Below, one piece after another: positions 42,840 to 51,626 of a stretch of DNA of 64,000 nucleotides (within the stretch, counting starts at the first letter, position 1; every line of letters starts with the position of its first letter). The notes beneath the pieces are model-generated. The model did not search any database. It had not been told where the DNA came from and saw nothing but the letters and a program-made list of their open reading frames with translations. Position numbers and translations under genes: made by a program. Origin of the DNA: Marinomonas flavescens (GTDB lineage: Bacteria; Pseudomonadota; Gammaproteobacteria; Pseudomonadales; Marinomonadaceae); the NCBI RefSeq assembly GCF_004352835.1, contig NZ_SJSB01000016.1, positions 1 to 64,000 of the forward strand, read 5' to 3'.

Positions 42840-43568
42840 ATGGCACGTGGAATTAACAAGGTTATCTTAATTGGTAACGCTGGCAATGATGCCGAAGTGC
42901 GTTTTATGCCATCGGGTGCAGCGGTTGCAAATGTAAATATCGCGACATCAGAAAGCTGGCGCGATAAGCAAACTGGACAAATGCAAGAACGTACTGAATG
43001 GCACCGGGTTGCCTTCATGGACCGCGGTAATTTCCGCTTAGGTCAGATTGCGGGTGACTTTATCAAAAAAGGCTCAAAAGTTTACGTAGAAGGTTCTTTA
43101 CGTACGCGTGAGTGGGAAAAAGACGGCATCAAACGTTACACAACAGAAATCGTAGCAAACGAAATGCAGTTACTTGATGGCCGTGGTGATAACAGCAATG
43201 GCGGCCAGCAAGGCGGTTATGATTCAGGTTCGCAAGGTGGTTATAGTAACAACCAAGCGCCTCAGCAAGGTGGTTACAACCAAGCACCCGCTCAGCAAGC
43301 ACCACAGCAAGGTTTTAATCAGCCACAGCAAGGTGGCTATAACCAAGCACCTGCTCAGCAAGCGCCCCAACAAGCTGCGCCGCAGGCTCAGCCACAATCT
43401 TTTGGTAGTTGGGGTAATGCACCACAACAAGCACCTGCGCAACAAGCTGCTCCGCAGCAACGTGCGCCACAGCAAGCCGCTCCTGCTCCTCAGCGTGCTC
43501 CAGCACCTGAACCAAAGCCTCAGCAAGCGCCAAACTTTGACGACTTCGATGACGATATTCCTTTCTAA
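42840..43568 (+). CDS. ssb: single-stranded DNA-binding protein
   Basis: SSB coats single-stranded DNA and recruits repair and replication proteins. The OB fold is residues 1-110 ([43 protein letters not shown]); then about 125 residues rich in Gln, Pro, Ala and Gly, with repeats of [14 protein letters not shown]; the tail ends DDDIPF, the partner-binding tip. TTGGAGAG precedes the ATG at 42840; a frame extension by four codons covers that site and is rejected. 242 residues, longer than E. coli (178) because of the linker. Confidence 0.97.
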   Translation: MARGINKVILIGNAGNDAEVRFMPSGAAVANVNIATSESWRDKQTGQMQERTEWHRVAFMDRGNFRLGQIAGDFIKKGSKVYVEGSLRTREWEKDGIKRYTTEIVANEMQLLDGRGDNSNGGQQGGYDSGSQGGYSNNQAPQQGGYNQAPAQQAPQQGFNQPQQGGYNQAPAQQAPQQAAPQAQPQSFGSWGNAPQQAPAQQAAPQQRAPQQAAPAPQRAPAPEPKPQQAPNFDDFDDDIPF

Positions 43569-43601
43569 ATATCTGAATGCATAAAGTCTAGAGTTAACTC
43601 G

Positions 43602-43626
43602 AAAGTCCCTTTATAGGGACTTTTTT
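43602..43626 (+). terminator. ssb terminator
   Basis: AAAGTCCCT/AGGGACTTT with loop TTAT and a run of T. Confidence 0.9.
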
Positions 43627-43662
43627 GTATCATATCGCCATTTTCAAACTTAGGATTAAGTC

Positions 43663-44034
43663 ATGCTTTTAGGTGTCACGCTCGGAACGAACGATCTCAC
43701 TAAGGCGAGTGCCTTTTACGATGCGGTGTTAAGAACACTTAACATGGTCAGAACGATGACGGTTGATGGAGAAGTAGGTTACGGTGTGGTTGGCGGTGCG
43801 AGTTGCTTTTGGGTGCTGACGCCATTCAATAAACAGCAGGCGACAATCGGTAATGGTGTGCAAGTGACGTTTCAGGCGTCGAATAATGACGAAGTCGAGG
43901 CATTTTATCGTACCGCATTAGCGTGTGGTGGAACCGATGAGGGCGCGCCAGGTTATCGCTATCGCCCTAATTATTTTGGTGCCTATTGTCGGGATTTAGA
44001 CGGTAATAAATTGCATGTTATGTATGAGAATTAA
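43663..44034 (+). CDS. VOC-family (glyoxalase/dioxygenase fold) protein
   Basis: 123 residues with the vicinal-oxygen-chelate fold: LGVTLGTNDLTKASAFYDAVLRTLN at the start and FGAYCRDLDGNKLHVMYEN at the end, where the final Asp-x-x-Gly-x-x-(L/I) motif is typical. Proteins like this are often annotated as glyoxalase-like; no substrate can be named. It stands alone between terminators and the cold-shock genes. Confidence 0.8.
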   Translation: MLLGVTLGTNDLTKASAFYDAVLRTLNMVRTMTVDGEVGYGVVGGASCFWVLTPFNKQQATIGNGVQVTFQASNNDEVEAFYRTALACGGTDEGAPGYRYRPNYFGAYCRDLDGNKLHVMYEN

Positions 44035-44179
44035 TTATTTCGGTATTAAGTGTATTCTAGGGTAGGTTTTAACGCTTATTTTGAGTTGTTAGCTATTTAC
44101 TCTGGCGAAGGTTTTAGATAAAACTTGCTATATAGTCTCGCTTGATGTTATTGTAATTTCAGTGGGTCAATAGAAAGCC

Positions 44180-44316
44180 CTGTTTATTTGTACGTACCTC
44201 GTTGTTATTAGTAATAATTCTTCGCGTTATCCTCAGTTAAATATTTGTTTTCTTGATACTCAATCGCCTAATTTTATAGGCACAACTTAACTTTATTAAT
44301 ATCTAGGATATCTATT
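44180..44316 (+). promoter_or_regulatory. leader of cold-shock gene copy 1
   Basis: About 137 bases before the ATG match the leader of copy 2 closely. The core from 44201 (GTTGTTATTAGTAATAATTC) to 44243 contains the perfect small palindrome TTATTA-G-TAATAA. Long structured leaders act as temperature-sensing elements in cspA mRNA; the same role is likely. No clear promoter hexamers were found upstream. Confidence 0.6.
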
Positions 44317-44523
44317 ATGTCTACAACAACTGGTACAGTAAAATGGTTTAACGAAACTAAAGGTTTCGGTTTCATCGAACAAGAATCTGGTCCTGACGTT
44401 TTCGCTCATTTCAGCGCAATTGTTAGTGATGGATTCAAAACATTGGCTGAAGGTCAACGTGTAGAATTTACTGTTACACAAGGCCAAAAAGGCCCACAAG
44501 CAGAAAATATTGTTTGTATCTAA
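44317..44523 (+). CDS. CspA-family cold-shock protein, copy 1
   Basis: 68-residue single-domain RNA/DNA chaperone. RNP1 KGFGFIE and RNP2-like DVFAHFSA are intact (F residues stack on bases). The protein is identical to copy 2 at 44710; the genes differ at four silent positions near the 3' end (codons for Gly, Thr, Val and Gly). AGGATATCTATT precedes the ATG. Expressed from its own leader. Confidence 0.95.
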   Translation: MSTTTGTVKWFNETKGFGFIEQESGPDVFAHFSAIVSDGFKTLAEGQRVEFTVTQGQKGPQAENIVCI

Positions 44524-44579
44524 ATTTTTTAATTAGTGGGCTTTTTAGTCCACTTGTTAATACTAGTTTGAAAGAAAGA

Positions 44580-44709
44580 CCTGTTTATTGTACGTACCAC
44601 GTTGTTATTAGTAATAATTCATCGCGTTATCCTCAGTTAAATATCAGTTTTCTTCATGCTTAATCGCCTTATTTTGGGCACACTTTTATTAATTTCTAGG
44701 ATATCTATT
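44580..44709 (+). promoter_or_regulatory. leader of cold-shock gene copy 2
   Basis: Duplicate of the copy-1 leader, with the core at 44601-44643 and TTTCTAGGATATCTATT before the ATG. Small differences and short deletions separate the two leaders, more than between the coding regions. Confidence 0.6.
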
Positions 44710-44916
44710 ATGTCTACAACAACTGGTACAGTAAAATGGTTTAACGAAACTAAAGGTTTCGGTTTCATCGAACAAGAATCTGGTCCTGACGTTTTCGCTC
44801 ATTTCAGCGCAATTGTTAGTGATGGATTCAAAACATTGGCTGAAGGCCAACGTGTAGAATTTACCGTGACACAAGGCCAAAAAGGTCCACAAGCAGAAAA
44901 TATTGTTTGTATCTAA
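44710..44916 (+). CDS. CspA-family cold-shock protein, copy 2
   Basis: Same 68-residue protein as copy 1, encoded 393 bases downstream in the same direction. The frame is open further upstream (44656), but the leader and ribosome binding site match copy 1, so ATG 44710 is the start. The coding parts are closer to each other than the leaders are, which suggests recent duplication or gene conversion. Confidence 0.95.
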   Translation: MSTTTGTVKWFNETKGFGFIEQESGPDVFAHFSAIVSDGFKTLAEGQRVEFTVTQGQKGPQAENIVCI

Positions 44917-44934
44917 AAGCATTGTGTTAGCGTC

Positions 44935-44960
44935 AAAGCCCCTTTTATAGGGGCTTTTTT
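44935..44960 (+). terminator. terminator after the cold-shock pair
   Basis: AAAGCCCC/GGGGCTTT, loop of seven, six T. Copy 1 has only a stem AGTGGG/TCCACT (near 44535) without a T run. Confidence 0.88.
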
Positions 44961-44999
44961 GTTTTTATAGGGCGCATAATTAAAGATTATAAGTACGCA

Positions 45000-46070
45000 T
45001 TAACGCGTGGCAACCGTCAGTACTATTTTCCCTAAATGGTTTTTTTTCTGAAACGCTTCTTGTGCCTGAACGATCTCTTTTAGTGAGTAAGTTTTCGCCA
45101 CCAGTGGTTTTATTTTTCCTTGCTCAAGGTAGTGAATCAAGTTTTGAAATACGTTCGGCGCTAAGACGGTGCAGCCAAATAAACTCAAATCTTTTAAATA
45201 CAAGGTTCTCACATCCAGCTCAACGAATGCCCCGCCAATAGCACCAGAAACGGCATAGCGACCACCTGGGCTTAGCACTTGTAAGAAGGTCGGCCATTGC
45301 TCACCGGCAACAAGATCAATCACCACATCGACGCTATTTTCCCCCAATACAGACACTAGATCATCTTCACGAGTAACAACTTGGTCTGCGCCTATATCGG
45401 TCAAGGCTTGGCGTTTACTAGCGCTGGTAATGGCAATCACATGAGCGCCACGCGCTTTTGCTAATTGCACCGCCGCAGAGCCCACACCACCCGATGCGCC
45501 GGAAATTAAGACGCGATCTTGAGCGCAGACATTAGCTCGGCTGAGCATATTTTCTGCAGTTGAATAGGAGCACGGAAAGGATGCCAGTTCAGAATCTGAT
45601 AAGTCACTTTGAATAGCGTAAGCGTGCCTGTCTGCCACCTTGGTATATTGCGCAAAACCACCATTACACTCTGAGCCGAAATAGCCTGGCGGATTGAGTG
45701 TTTCACCGTTGGCTTCTTGCAGACAGGGCTCGATAAGAACACGCTCTCCAATACGTTTTGGATTAACCTTGCTGCCAACGGCCACTATGATGCCGCAGAC
45801 ATCTGCCCCTTGAATAAGAGGAAACGACAAAGCCTGACCTGACCAGCTGGCGTCAGTACTATCGGCTTCTTTTTTTGAATACCACGCTAATCGAGTATTA
45901 AGATCCGTATTATTGACGCCTGCTGCAGCAACGCGAATCAACACGTCTTGGTTGCTCAGAATGGGGATAGGTAAATCATCGCGGTAGTGTAATTTGTCTG
46001 TGTCGCCATGTCCGGTCAGGACGATGCCACTCATTGTGTCTGGAATAGAGCTTGGAATAGTGGATGTCAT
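45000..46070 (-). CDS. medium-chain dehydrogenase/quinone oxidoreductase family protein
   Basis: 356-residue NAD(P)H-dependent zinc-type alcohol dehydrogenase-like protein. The GroES-like part contains AAGVNNTDLNTRLAWY and GADVCGIIVAVG; the Rossmann fold shows VLISGASGGVGSAAVQLAKARGAHVIA. Substrate unknown. The TetR gene ends 13 bases upstream, so the pair is probably one operon from the operator region near 46650. A shorter form from Met13 (MSGIVLTGHG) is possible. Confidence 0.85.
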   Translation of the reverse strand: MTSTIPSSIPDTMSGIVLTGHGDTDKLHYRDDLPIPILSNQDVLIRVAAAGVNNTDLNTRLAWYSKKEADSTDASWSGQALSFPLIQGADVCGIIVAVGSKVNPKRIGERVLIEPCLQEANGETLNPPGYFGSECNGGFAQYTKVADRHAYAIQSDLSDSELASFPCSYSTAENMLSRANVCAQDRVLISGASGGVGSAAVQLAKARGAHVIAITSASKRQALTDIGADQVVTREDDLVSVLGENSVDVVIDLVAGEQWPTFLQVLSPGGRYAVSGAIGGAFVELDVRTLYLKDLSLFGCTVLAPNVFQNLIHYLEQGKIKPLVAKTYSLKEIVQAQEAFQKKNHLGKIVLTVATR

Positions 46071-46083
46071 AGTGGTTGGCCTT

Positions 46084-46608
46084 TTAGTGAGATGTTTGAG
46101 TCGTATTCATAAGTATGGACAGTGTGGTTTGAGCAGCAACGACCGCTTTTGCGCCTAAAATAGGCCACGCACTGGAAATACCTTCATGTAACAAGAACAA
46201 AGGATTGATTAAGTCTAATCTTTGGCTTTTTTCAGCTAAGAACTGACGAACTTCCTCTTTGTGTTCCTTGACGGCTTTATTAATCAGCGCGTTGTCGGGA
46301 AAAGCGGCAACGGCATTCATCGACAAACAGCCATGAGGGGCGTTTTCTGCCATCCATACCTCAAGGCGTTGAAATATATCGAATAGTGCCTGTTCAGCAT
46401 TGGATGATAGCGCACTATCAAGGTAAGTAAGGTAGCGCTGGTGGCGATACGCTAGCGCGGCGACGACCATGGCTTCTTTCGACGGGTAGTGTTTATACAG
46501 AGTGCGCAAACTGACGTTGCAGGCTGTTTTCAGTTTATCCACATTTGGCTCAGCAAAGCCATATTGGCTAAAGGCAAGCTCAAGGCTGGCTGCGATTTGT
46601 TGTTTCAA
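46084..46608 (-). CDS. TetR-family transcriptional regulator
   Basis: 174 residues. The N-terminal helix-turn-helix is seen as AFSQYGFAEPNVDKLKTACNVSLRTLYKHYPSKEAMVVAAL; the C-terminal ligand domain is not classifiable by eye. The start is a TTG with AGGAAAG ten bases upstream. It lies just before the dehydrogenase gene and behind two palindromes that fit TetR operators, so it probably represses itself and the dehydrogenase. Confidence 0.88.
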   Translation of the reverse strand: MKQQIAASLELAFSQYGFAEPNVDKLKTACNVSLRTLYKHYPSKEAMVVAALAYRHQRYLTYLDSALSSNAEQALFDIFQRLEVWMAENAPHGCLSMNAVAAFPDNALINKAVKEHKEEVRQFLAEKSQRLDLINPLFLLHEGISSAWPILGAKAVVAAQTTLSILMNTTQTSH

Positions 46609-46625
46609 AGTAGCTTTCCTAAAGA

Positions 46626-46669
46626 GTAGAGTGTTTATTCTACCTAGCAGGGTAGAGTAAACACTCTAC
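46626..46669 (-). promoter_or_regulatory. twin palindromic operator for the TetR regulator
   Basis: Two 18-bp sites of the form GTAGAGT-N4-ACTCTAC: 46652-46669 is perfect and 46626-46643 has one mismatch. They are 26 bases apart start to start and together form a larger inverted repeat (18 of 19 positions match). They cover the likely promoter of the TetR gene. Confidence 0.8.
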
Positions 46670-46672
46670 CTC

Positions 46673-46678
46673 TGTCAA
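46673..46678 (-). promoter_or_regulatory. likely -35 element of the TetR gene
   Basis: TTGACA on the minus strand; a -10 near TACCCT would lie 18 bases on, within the operator region, so a bound repressor would block the polymerase. Confidence 0.5.
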
Positions 46679-46812
46679 TACACTGCCATTGATCTCAGCA
46701 AATTTTGTTTGAATCGAGGCGATATCTAGCGGGGATTTATCGGTATACTTGTTGCTTTTTGACGCATAGCTAGGTGCTTCAAAGGCACAGCACAAGGGAA
46801 GAGGTTGGAACA

Positions 46813-47394
46813 GTGAACGATGACGATGAAGCATCTTTGTTTGCTCAAGAAGTTGCAGGCATTCAGCCTTTAGAAAAAAGCGAAGTGTATCTTGGTAAGA
46901 AAGGTGCGCCGGTGGATTTTCAAGCGCGTAAACGTGCGGCTATTATGGCGAAAGAAGCCGACAGCAATCACTTGTCGCACGACTACGTTGAAAAAGTCGA
47001 ACCAAACGATGTGTTAGAGTATAAGCGTTCTGGTGTGCAAGACGGCGTGTTTAAGCGTCTGCGTCAGGGGAAATACGGCATCGAGTCTCGTTTGGATCTG
47101 CACCAGAGAACCGTCGCTCAAGCGCGCGAACTGGTTTATCAGTTTGTTGAAGATTGCATGCGGAATGACATTCGTGTGGCGATTATTGTTCATGGTAAGG
47201 GCGATCGCACGCCAAACCCAGACAACCAAGCGATGATCAAAAGTTACATTAATAAGTGGTTGCGTGATTTAGACAGTGTCATGGCCTTCCACAGTGCGCA
47301 GCGTTATCATGGTGGTTTGGGTGCCGTGTATGTGCTTTTCAAAAAAAGCGAAAAAGCACGCCTTGAAAACTGGGAAAAAATCCAAAAACGCTAA
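46813..47394 (+). CDS. Smr-domain protein (SmrA-like)
   Basis: 193 residues; the C-terminal Smr domain shows LDLHQRTVAQA (LDLH at 94-97), VHGKGDR (HGKG at 127-130) and HGGLGAVYVLF at the end. Small Smr proteins are reported as nucleases; stand-alone proteobacterial members are poorly characterised. The GTG at 46813 follows AAGAGGTTGG, a good ribosome binding site; a GTG at 46774 has none. Confidence 0.85.
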   Translation: MNDDDEASLFAQEVAGIQPLEKSEVYLGKKGAPVDFQARKRAAIMAKEADSNHLSHDYVEKVEPNDVLEYKRSGVQDGVFKRLRQGKYGIESRLDLHQRTVAQARELVYQFVEDCMRNDIRVAIIVHGKGDRTPNPDNQAMIKSYINKWLRDLDSVMAFHSAQRYHGGLGAVYVLFKKSEKARLENWEKIQKR

Positions 47395-47454
47395 AGTTTC
47401 ACATAACCACCACGAAAGCATCACGGTTTATTCGTGCAGTAAAACTCACAAATT

Positions 47455-47463
47455 TGTTATAAT
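47455..47463 (+). promoter_or_regulatory. possible extended -10 promoter for the M16 protease
   Basis: TGTTATAAT matches an extended -10 element (TG-N-TATAAT), 83 bases before the start codon. No good -35. Confidence 0.4.
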
Positions 47464-47545
47464 TCCGGCACTTTGCGGTCTTGAGTTCCATTAGGCTGCC
47501 CCAAAACATTCCAATCACCGTATTCTAATTCACTAGAGGTAGAGA

Positions 47546-50467
47546 ATGACTAATAGCACCGCACATCATCCTGCGTTTACTTTTCTTCGCAGCGAGTTCA
47601 TCGACGCTCTAAACGTTACTGTTCAAGAGTTCGAGCACACAGTTACAGGCGCTAAACATTTTCATATCGCATCAGAGAATGACGAAAACGTTTTCTTGGT
47701 CGGATTGAAAACGGTTCCAACCGATTCTTGTGGTGTGGCACATATTCTAGAGCACACTGTATTGTGCGGCTCTGAACGTTTTCCTGTTCGCGATCCCTTC
47801 TTTATGATGATCCGTCGTTCTTTGAATACTTTCATGAACGCTTTTACATCATCAGACTGGACGGCATATCCGTTTGCCAGCAAGAACAAAAAAGATTTTC
47901 ATAACCTGCTTGGTGTGTATTTGGATGCGGTGTTTTTCTCGCGTTTGGATGAGCTGGATTTCTCTCAAGAAGGCCATCGTCTTGAGTTCGCTGAACCAAC
48001 CAATCCAGAGTCTGAGCTAACCTACAAAGGTGTGGTCTTCAATGAAATGAAGGGGGCGATGAGTTCGACCACCTCTGTATTGTGGCAGACACTGACCAAA
48101 TACCTATTCCCAGACAATACTTACCACTTTAATTCTGGTGGTGAGCCAACGGACATCCCTGATCTTTCTTATGATGATCTATTGGCTTTTTACCGCACCC
48201 ATTACCATCCATCCAATGCGGTCTTTATGACCTTTGGGGATATCCCTGCAGAAACACTGCAAGCGGAATTCGAAGATAAAGTTCTGAGCCGTTTTGAACG
48301 CTTGGCCACACAAGTCAGCGTACCAAATGTCAAACGTTACTTCTCTCCGGTTCGTGTGGAAGAAGGTTACGCCGCTGATGAAGTCAAAGAAGACGGCAGC
48401 CATGTGGTCGTTGGTTGGTTGTTGGGTGAGAGTATCGATCTTGCGCAGCAGTTCGAAGCAGAATTGCTATCGAGTGTGCTGTTGGACAACAGTGCATCAC
48501 CATTACGCAGGGTGCTTGAAAGTAGCGAGCTAGGTCGTGCTCCATCGCCTTTGTGTGGCCTTGAAGACAGCAATAAAGAAATGAGTTTCATGTGTGGTCT
48601 AGAAGGCGTGAAGCGTGAAAACACCGCTCAAGTGGAAGCATTGATCCTATCGACCCTTGAAGACATCGCCAACAATGGTATTCCACAAGACATGGTCGAT
48701 GCCATGCTGCATCAGCTAGAATTAAGTCAGCGTGAAGTCGGTGGCGGTAGTTACCCATACGGGTTACAGCTTATTCTAGCCGGCTTATCAACCGCGGTTC
48801 ATTCTGGTGATGTGATTGCGCAATTGGATCTGGACCCTGTGATCGAAAGCATGCGCGAGAAAGTGCAGGATAAAGACTACATTCCGAATTTGATTCAAAC
48901 CTTGTTGTTGTCTAATGCGCATCGCGTGACAATTACATTGAGCCCTGATGATGCCCTAGAAATGCGCCGTAATCAGTCAGAAAAAGACCGTTTAAGCAAA
49001 ATCAAAGCGGCCTTGTCTGACGAAGAAAAAGCAGAAATCATTGCCCGTAGCGAAGCATTGAAAGTGCGTCAATCACAAGTGGATGACATGAGCATCTTGC
49101 CAAAAGTTGGCCTTGAAGATGTGCCTGCGCGTTTGCCTGAATATGAACATCATCAGAAAACAGGCGAGTTACCTGTGACGTTTTATCCACAGGGCACGAA
49201 CGGTTTAGTCTACCAGCAGCTAGTGATTGATTTGCCGGAACTGGACGAAGAAGAAACAAGTTATTTGCCATTATTTTCCTCGTTATTCACAGAGCTAGGT
49301 GTGGGTGAGCAAGATTATCTTGCGATCCAAGAGCGCCAAGCTCAAGTGTGTGGTGGTTTGGGGGCGTCGAGCTCGATTCGCGCTAGCATTCAAGATCGTC
49401 AAAATGTGAGTGCGTATTTCGTGTTGTCGTCTAAAGCCTTGGTGCCGAATGTTGTGGCAATGAGTGAATTACTAAAAGACACTATGCTGAATGTTCGCTT
49501 TGACGAAATCAGTCGTGTAAAAGAGTTGGTGGCACAGCGTCGTTCGCGTCGTGAGCAATCGGTTACAGGTCAGGGGCATTCTCTTGCTATGACCGCTGCG
49601 TCGAGTGGTATATCAGGATTGTCCGCTCAACAAGAGCAGTGGGGCGGCATGACAGGTATTCGCAAGGCGATTGCTTTAGACGATGCAATGAAGGCAGATG
49701 ATGCGGCGGTAAAAGACTTATTTGCTGTATTCTCTCGCTTGCACGCTAAATTACTGGCGGCGCCTAAGCAGATGTTGCTGGTGGCTGAACCTCAGCACGA
49801 AGCCAGCATTTTAGATGCTGTACAACCGGTGTTTGCAGACTTACCGCACGGTATGTCATCAAGCGCATTTGTGTTGCCAGCAGTGGATAGCAAGGTCAAT
49901 ACGGCGTGGTTAACCGCGACGCAAGTAAGCTTCTGTAGTAAGGCATATAAAACGGTCTCTGGCGAACACCCAGATGTGGCCGCATTAACGGTATTGGGCG
50001 GCTTCTTACGTAATGGTTTCCTACATCGTGTGATTCGTGAACAGGGTGGTGCTTACGGCGGTGGTGCCAGCTTCGATGGTACTAATGGTGCCTTCCGTTT
50101 CTATTCATACCGTGACCCTCGTTTAACAGAAACCTTGGCTGACTTCGATGCTTCCATTGAGTGGATGCTAACGGAAAACCATACAGGCGATGCGTTGGAA
50201 GAAGCTATATTAGGCGTTATTGGTTCAATGGATAAACCTGGCTCGCCAGCAGGCGAAGCGCAGAGTGATTTCTATGTTCAATTGCATGGTCGTTCTTTAG
50301 CTTATCGCGAAGCGTTCCGAGCGCGTATTTTGGCAGTGACCATTGAGCAATTAAAAGCGGTAACGAAAAGCTACCTAAACAAAGAAAACGAAAACGTGGC
50401 GGTGGTGACATCCACCTCGAAACGTGCGGAATTAGAAGCGTTAGGCTTCGACATTAAAACTTTATAA
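47546..50467 (+). CDS. M16C metallopeptidase (PreP-like)
   Basis: 973-residue zinc peptidase of the insulinase/presequence protease family. The inverted zinc motif HILEH is at residues 66-70, and a downstream glutamate in FNEMKGAMSS fits the third ligand. GSYPYGLQL and EQGGAYGGGASFDG match the C-terminal half that closes the chamber. Such enzymes cut short unstructured peptides; no signal peptide is seen, so cytoplasmic. A very well conserved single gene. Confidence 0.9.
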   Translation: MTNSTAHHPAFTFLRSEFIDALNVTVQEFEHTVTGAKHFHIASENDENVFLVGLKTVPTDSCGVAHILEHTVLCGSERFPVRDPFFMMIRRSLNTFMNAFTSSDWTAYPFASKNKKDFHNLLGVYLDAVFFSRLDELDFSQEGHRLEFAEPTNPESELTYKGVVFNEMKGAMSSTTSVLWQTLTKYLFPDNTYHFNSGGEPTDIPDLSYDDLLAFYRTHYHPSNAVFMTFGDIPAETLQAEFEDKVLSRFERLATQVSVPNVKRYFSPVRVEEGYAADEVKEDGSHVVVGWLLGESIDLAQQFEAELLSSVLLDNSASPLRRVLESSELGRAPSPLCGLEDSNKEMSFMCGLEGVKRENTAQVEALILSTLEDIANNGIPQDMVDAMLHQLELSQREVGGGSYPYGLQLILAGLSTAVHSGDVIAQLDLDPVIESMREKVQDKDYIPNLIQTLLLSNAHRVTITLSPDDALEMRRNQSEKDRLSKIKAALSDEEKAEIIARSEALKVRQSQVDDMSILPKVGLEDVPARLPEYEHHQKTGELPVTFYPQGTNGLVYQQLVIDLPELDEEETSYLPLFSSLFTELGVGEQDYLAIQERQAQVCGGLGASSSIRASIQDRQNVSAYFVLSSKALVPNVVAMSELLKDTMLNVRFDEISRVKELVAQRRSRREQSVTGQGHSLAMTAASSGISGLSAQQEQWGGMTGIRKAIALDDAMKADDAAVKDLFAVFSRLHAKLLAAPKQMLLVAEPQHEASILDAVQPVFADLPHGMSSSAFVLPAVDSKVNTAWLTATQVSFCSKAYKTVSGEHPDVAALTVLGGFLRNGFLHRVIREQGGAYGGGASFDGTNGAFRFYSYRDPRLTETLADFDASIEWMLTENHTGDALEEAILGVIGSMDKPGSPAGEAQSDFYVQLHGRSLAYREAFRARILAVTIEQLKAVTKSYLNKENENVAVVTSTSKRAELEALGFDIKTL

Positions 50468-50502
50468 TAAAAACGAGACAGTTTTTACTAGCGGAAAATT
50501 AA

Positions 50503-51609
50503 ATGGATCAGTTTCATGATATACGCCCTTACAACGACGATGAAGTCGTTGAGGTGTTGCACAACCTGGTAGACACGCCAGATTTTATTAATACGATTGT
50601 CGGCTTCCGTTTTGCGGGTTGGCCGAAATTACTGCAAGCGCCGTTGGCGTTTGCGGTAAAATTGGCGCTAAGGCGTCAAGTGGCCAATATTAAAAATGTT
50701 CATGACTTTCAGATGCGTGTTGCGGGTTACATGGACCGTATGATTAAAACCACGACGACTGACGTAGAATATCGAGGTATTGAAAAGCTAGAAAAAGAGG
50801 TAGGTTATTTATTTTTATCTAACCATAGAGACATTGCGATGGACCCTGCGTTTGTCAATTATGGCTTGTATTTGGCGGGTTTGAACACGGTTCGTATCGC
50901 CATTGGTGATAACTTATTGCGTCGCCCTTTTGTGTCTGATCTGATGCGTTTAAACAAAAGCTTTATTGTGAAACGCTCGGTGAATGGTATTCGTGAAATG
51001 ATGGCCGCTTTTGGGCAGTTATCAGGTTACATTACGCACTCTCTTACGAAAGACCAATGCAATATCTGGATTGCTCAGAAAGAAGGGCGCGCGAAAGATG
51101 GAGTGGATCAAACCGACCCTGCGCTGATCAAGATGTTGTACATGAGTCAGAAAAAAGAGAAAGTAAGTTTTGCTGATGCCATGGCCAATTTAAAAATTGT
51201 CCCTGTGTCGATTTCCTATGAATACGATCCATGTGCGTTTGATAAAGCACGTGAATTGCATGAAAAATCGACTACCGGTAATTATGAAAAGTCTGAGTTT
51301 GAAGACATCGATAGCATCAAAAATGGCATCGTTGGGCAAAAGGGCAAAGTCGTCGTGACGTTTGGAGATGTGCTTAAAGAAGGCATTGATACCCCTGAAG
51401 CTTTAGTCGCGGAAGTGGATCGTCAGATCATCACAAGCTACGCCATCCAAGCGAGTAACGAAGCGGCGTTAGCCATTCAGCAAGGCAAGCCGTCGACAGA
51501 CAGCGCGTTTTCTACGTATCTAGAAAGCTGTCCACCGGAGTTGCGTGACACGGTCATCGCCATGTATGCCAACCCGTTAAAGCAGCAACAAAAATATCTA
51601 AATGAATAG
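50503..51609 (+). CDS. PlsC-fold acyltransferase, first of a pair
   Basis: 368 residues. The acyltransferase core has NHRDIAMDP (His108, Asp110, Asp114), GRAKDG near 194-200 and IVPVSISYEYDP near 233. The usual box is His-x4-Asp; here the spacing from His108 to Asp114 is five, with Asp110 also available. The gene lies 17 bases before a classical PlsC gene, so both likely act on glycerolipids; the acceptor cannot be told. It may act as a glycerol-3-phosphate or lysophospholipid acyltransferase. Confidence 0.75.
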   Translation: MDQFHDIRPYNDDEVVEVLHNLVDTPDFINTIVGFRFAGWPKLLQAPLAFAVKLALRRQVANIKNVHDFQMRVAGYMDRMIKTTTTDVEYRGIEKLEKEVGYLFLSNHRDIAMDPAFVNYGLYLAGLNTVRIAIGDNLLRRPFVSDLMRLNKSFIVKRSVNGIREMMAAFGQLSGYITHSLTKDQCNIWIAQKEGRAKDGVDQTDPALIKMLYMSQKKEKVSFADAMANLKIVPVSISYEYDPCAFDKARELHEKSTTGNYEKSEFEDIDSIKNGIVGQKGKVVVTFGDVLKEGIDTPEALVAEVDRQIITSYAIQASNEAALAIQQGKPSTDSAFSTYLESCPPELRDTVIAMYANPLKQQQKYLNE

Positions 51610-51626
51610 AAGTTGAGGTATCGATT

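Noticed and set aside
43174..43584. Alternative frames over the repeat part of ssb
   Set aside because: They exist only because the Gln-rich repeat lacks stops in other frames; the SSB frame is clear.
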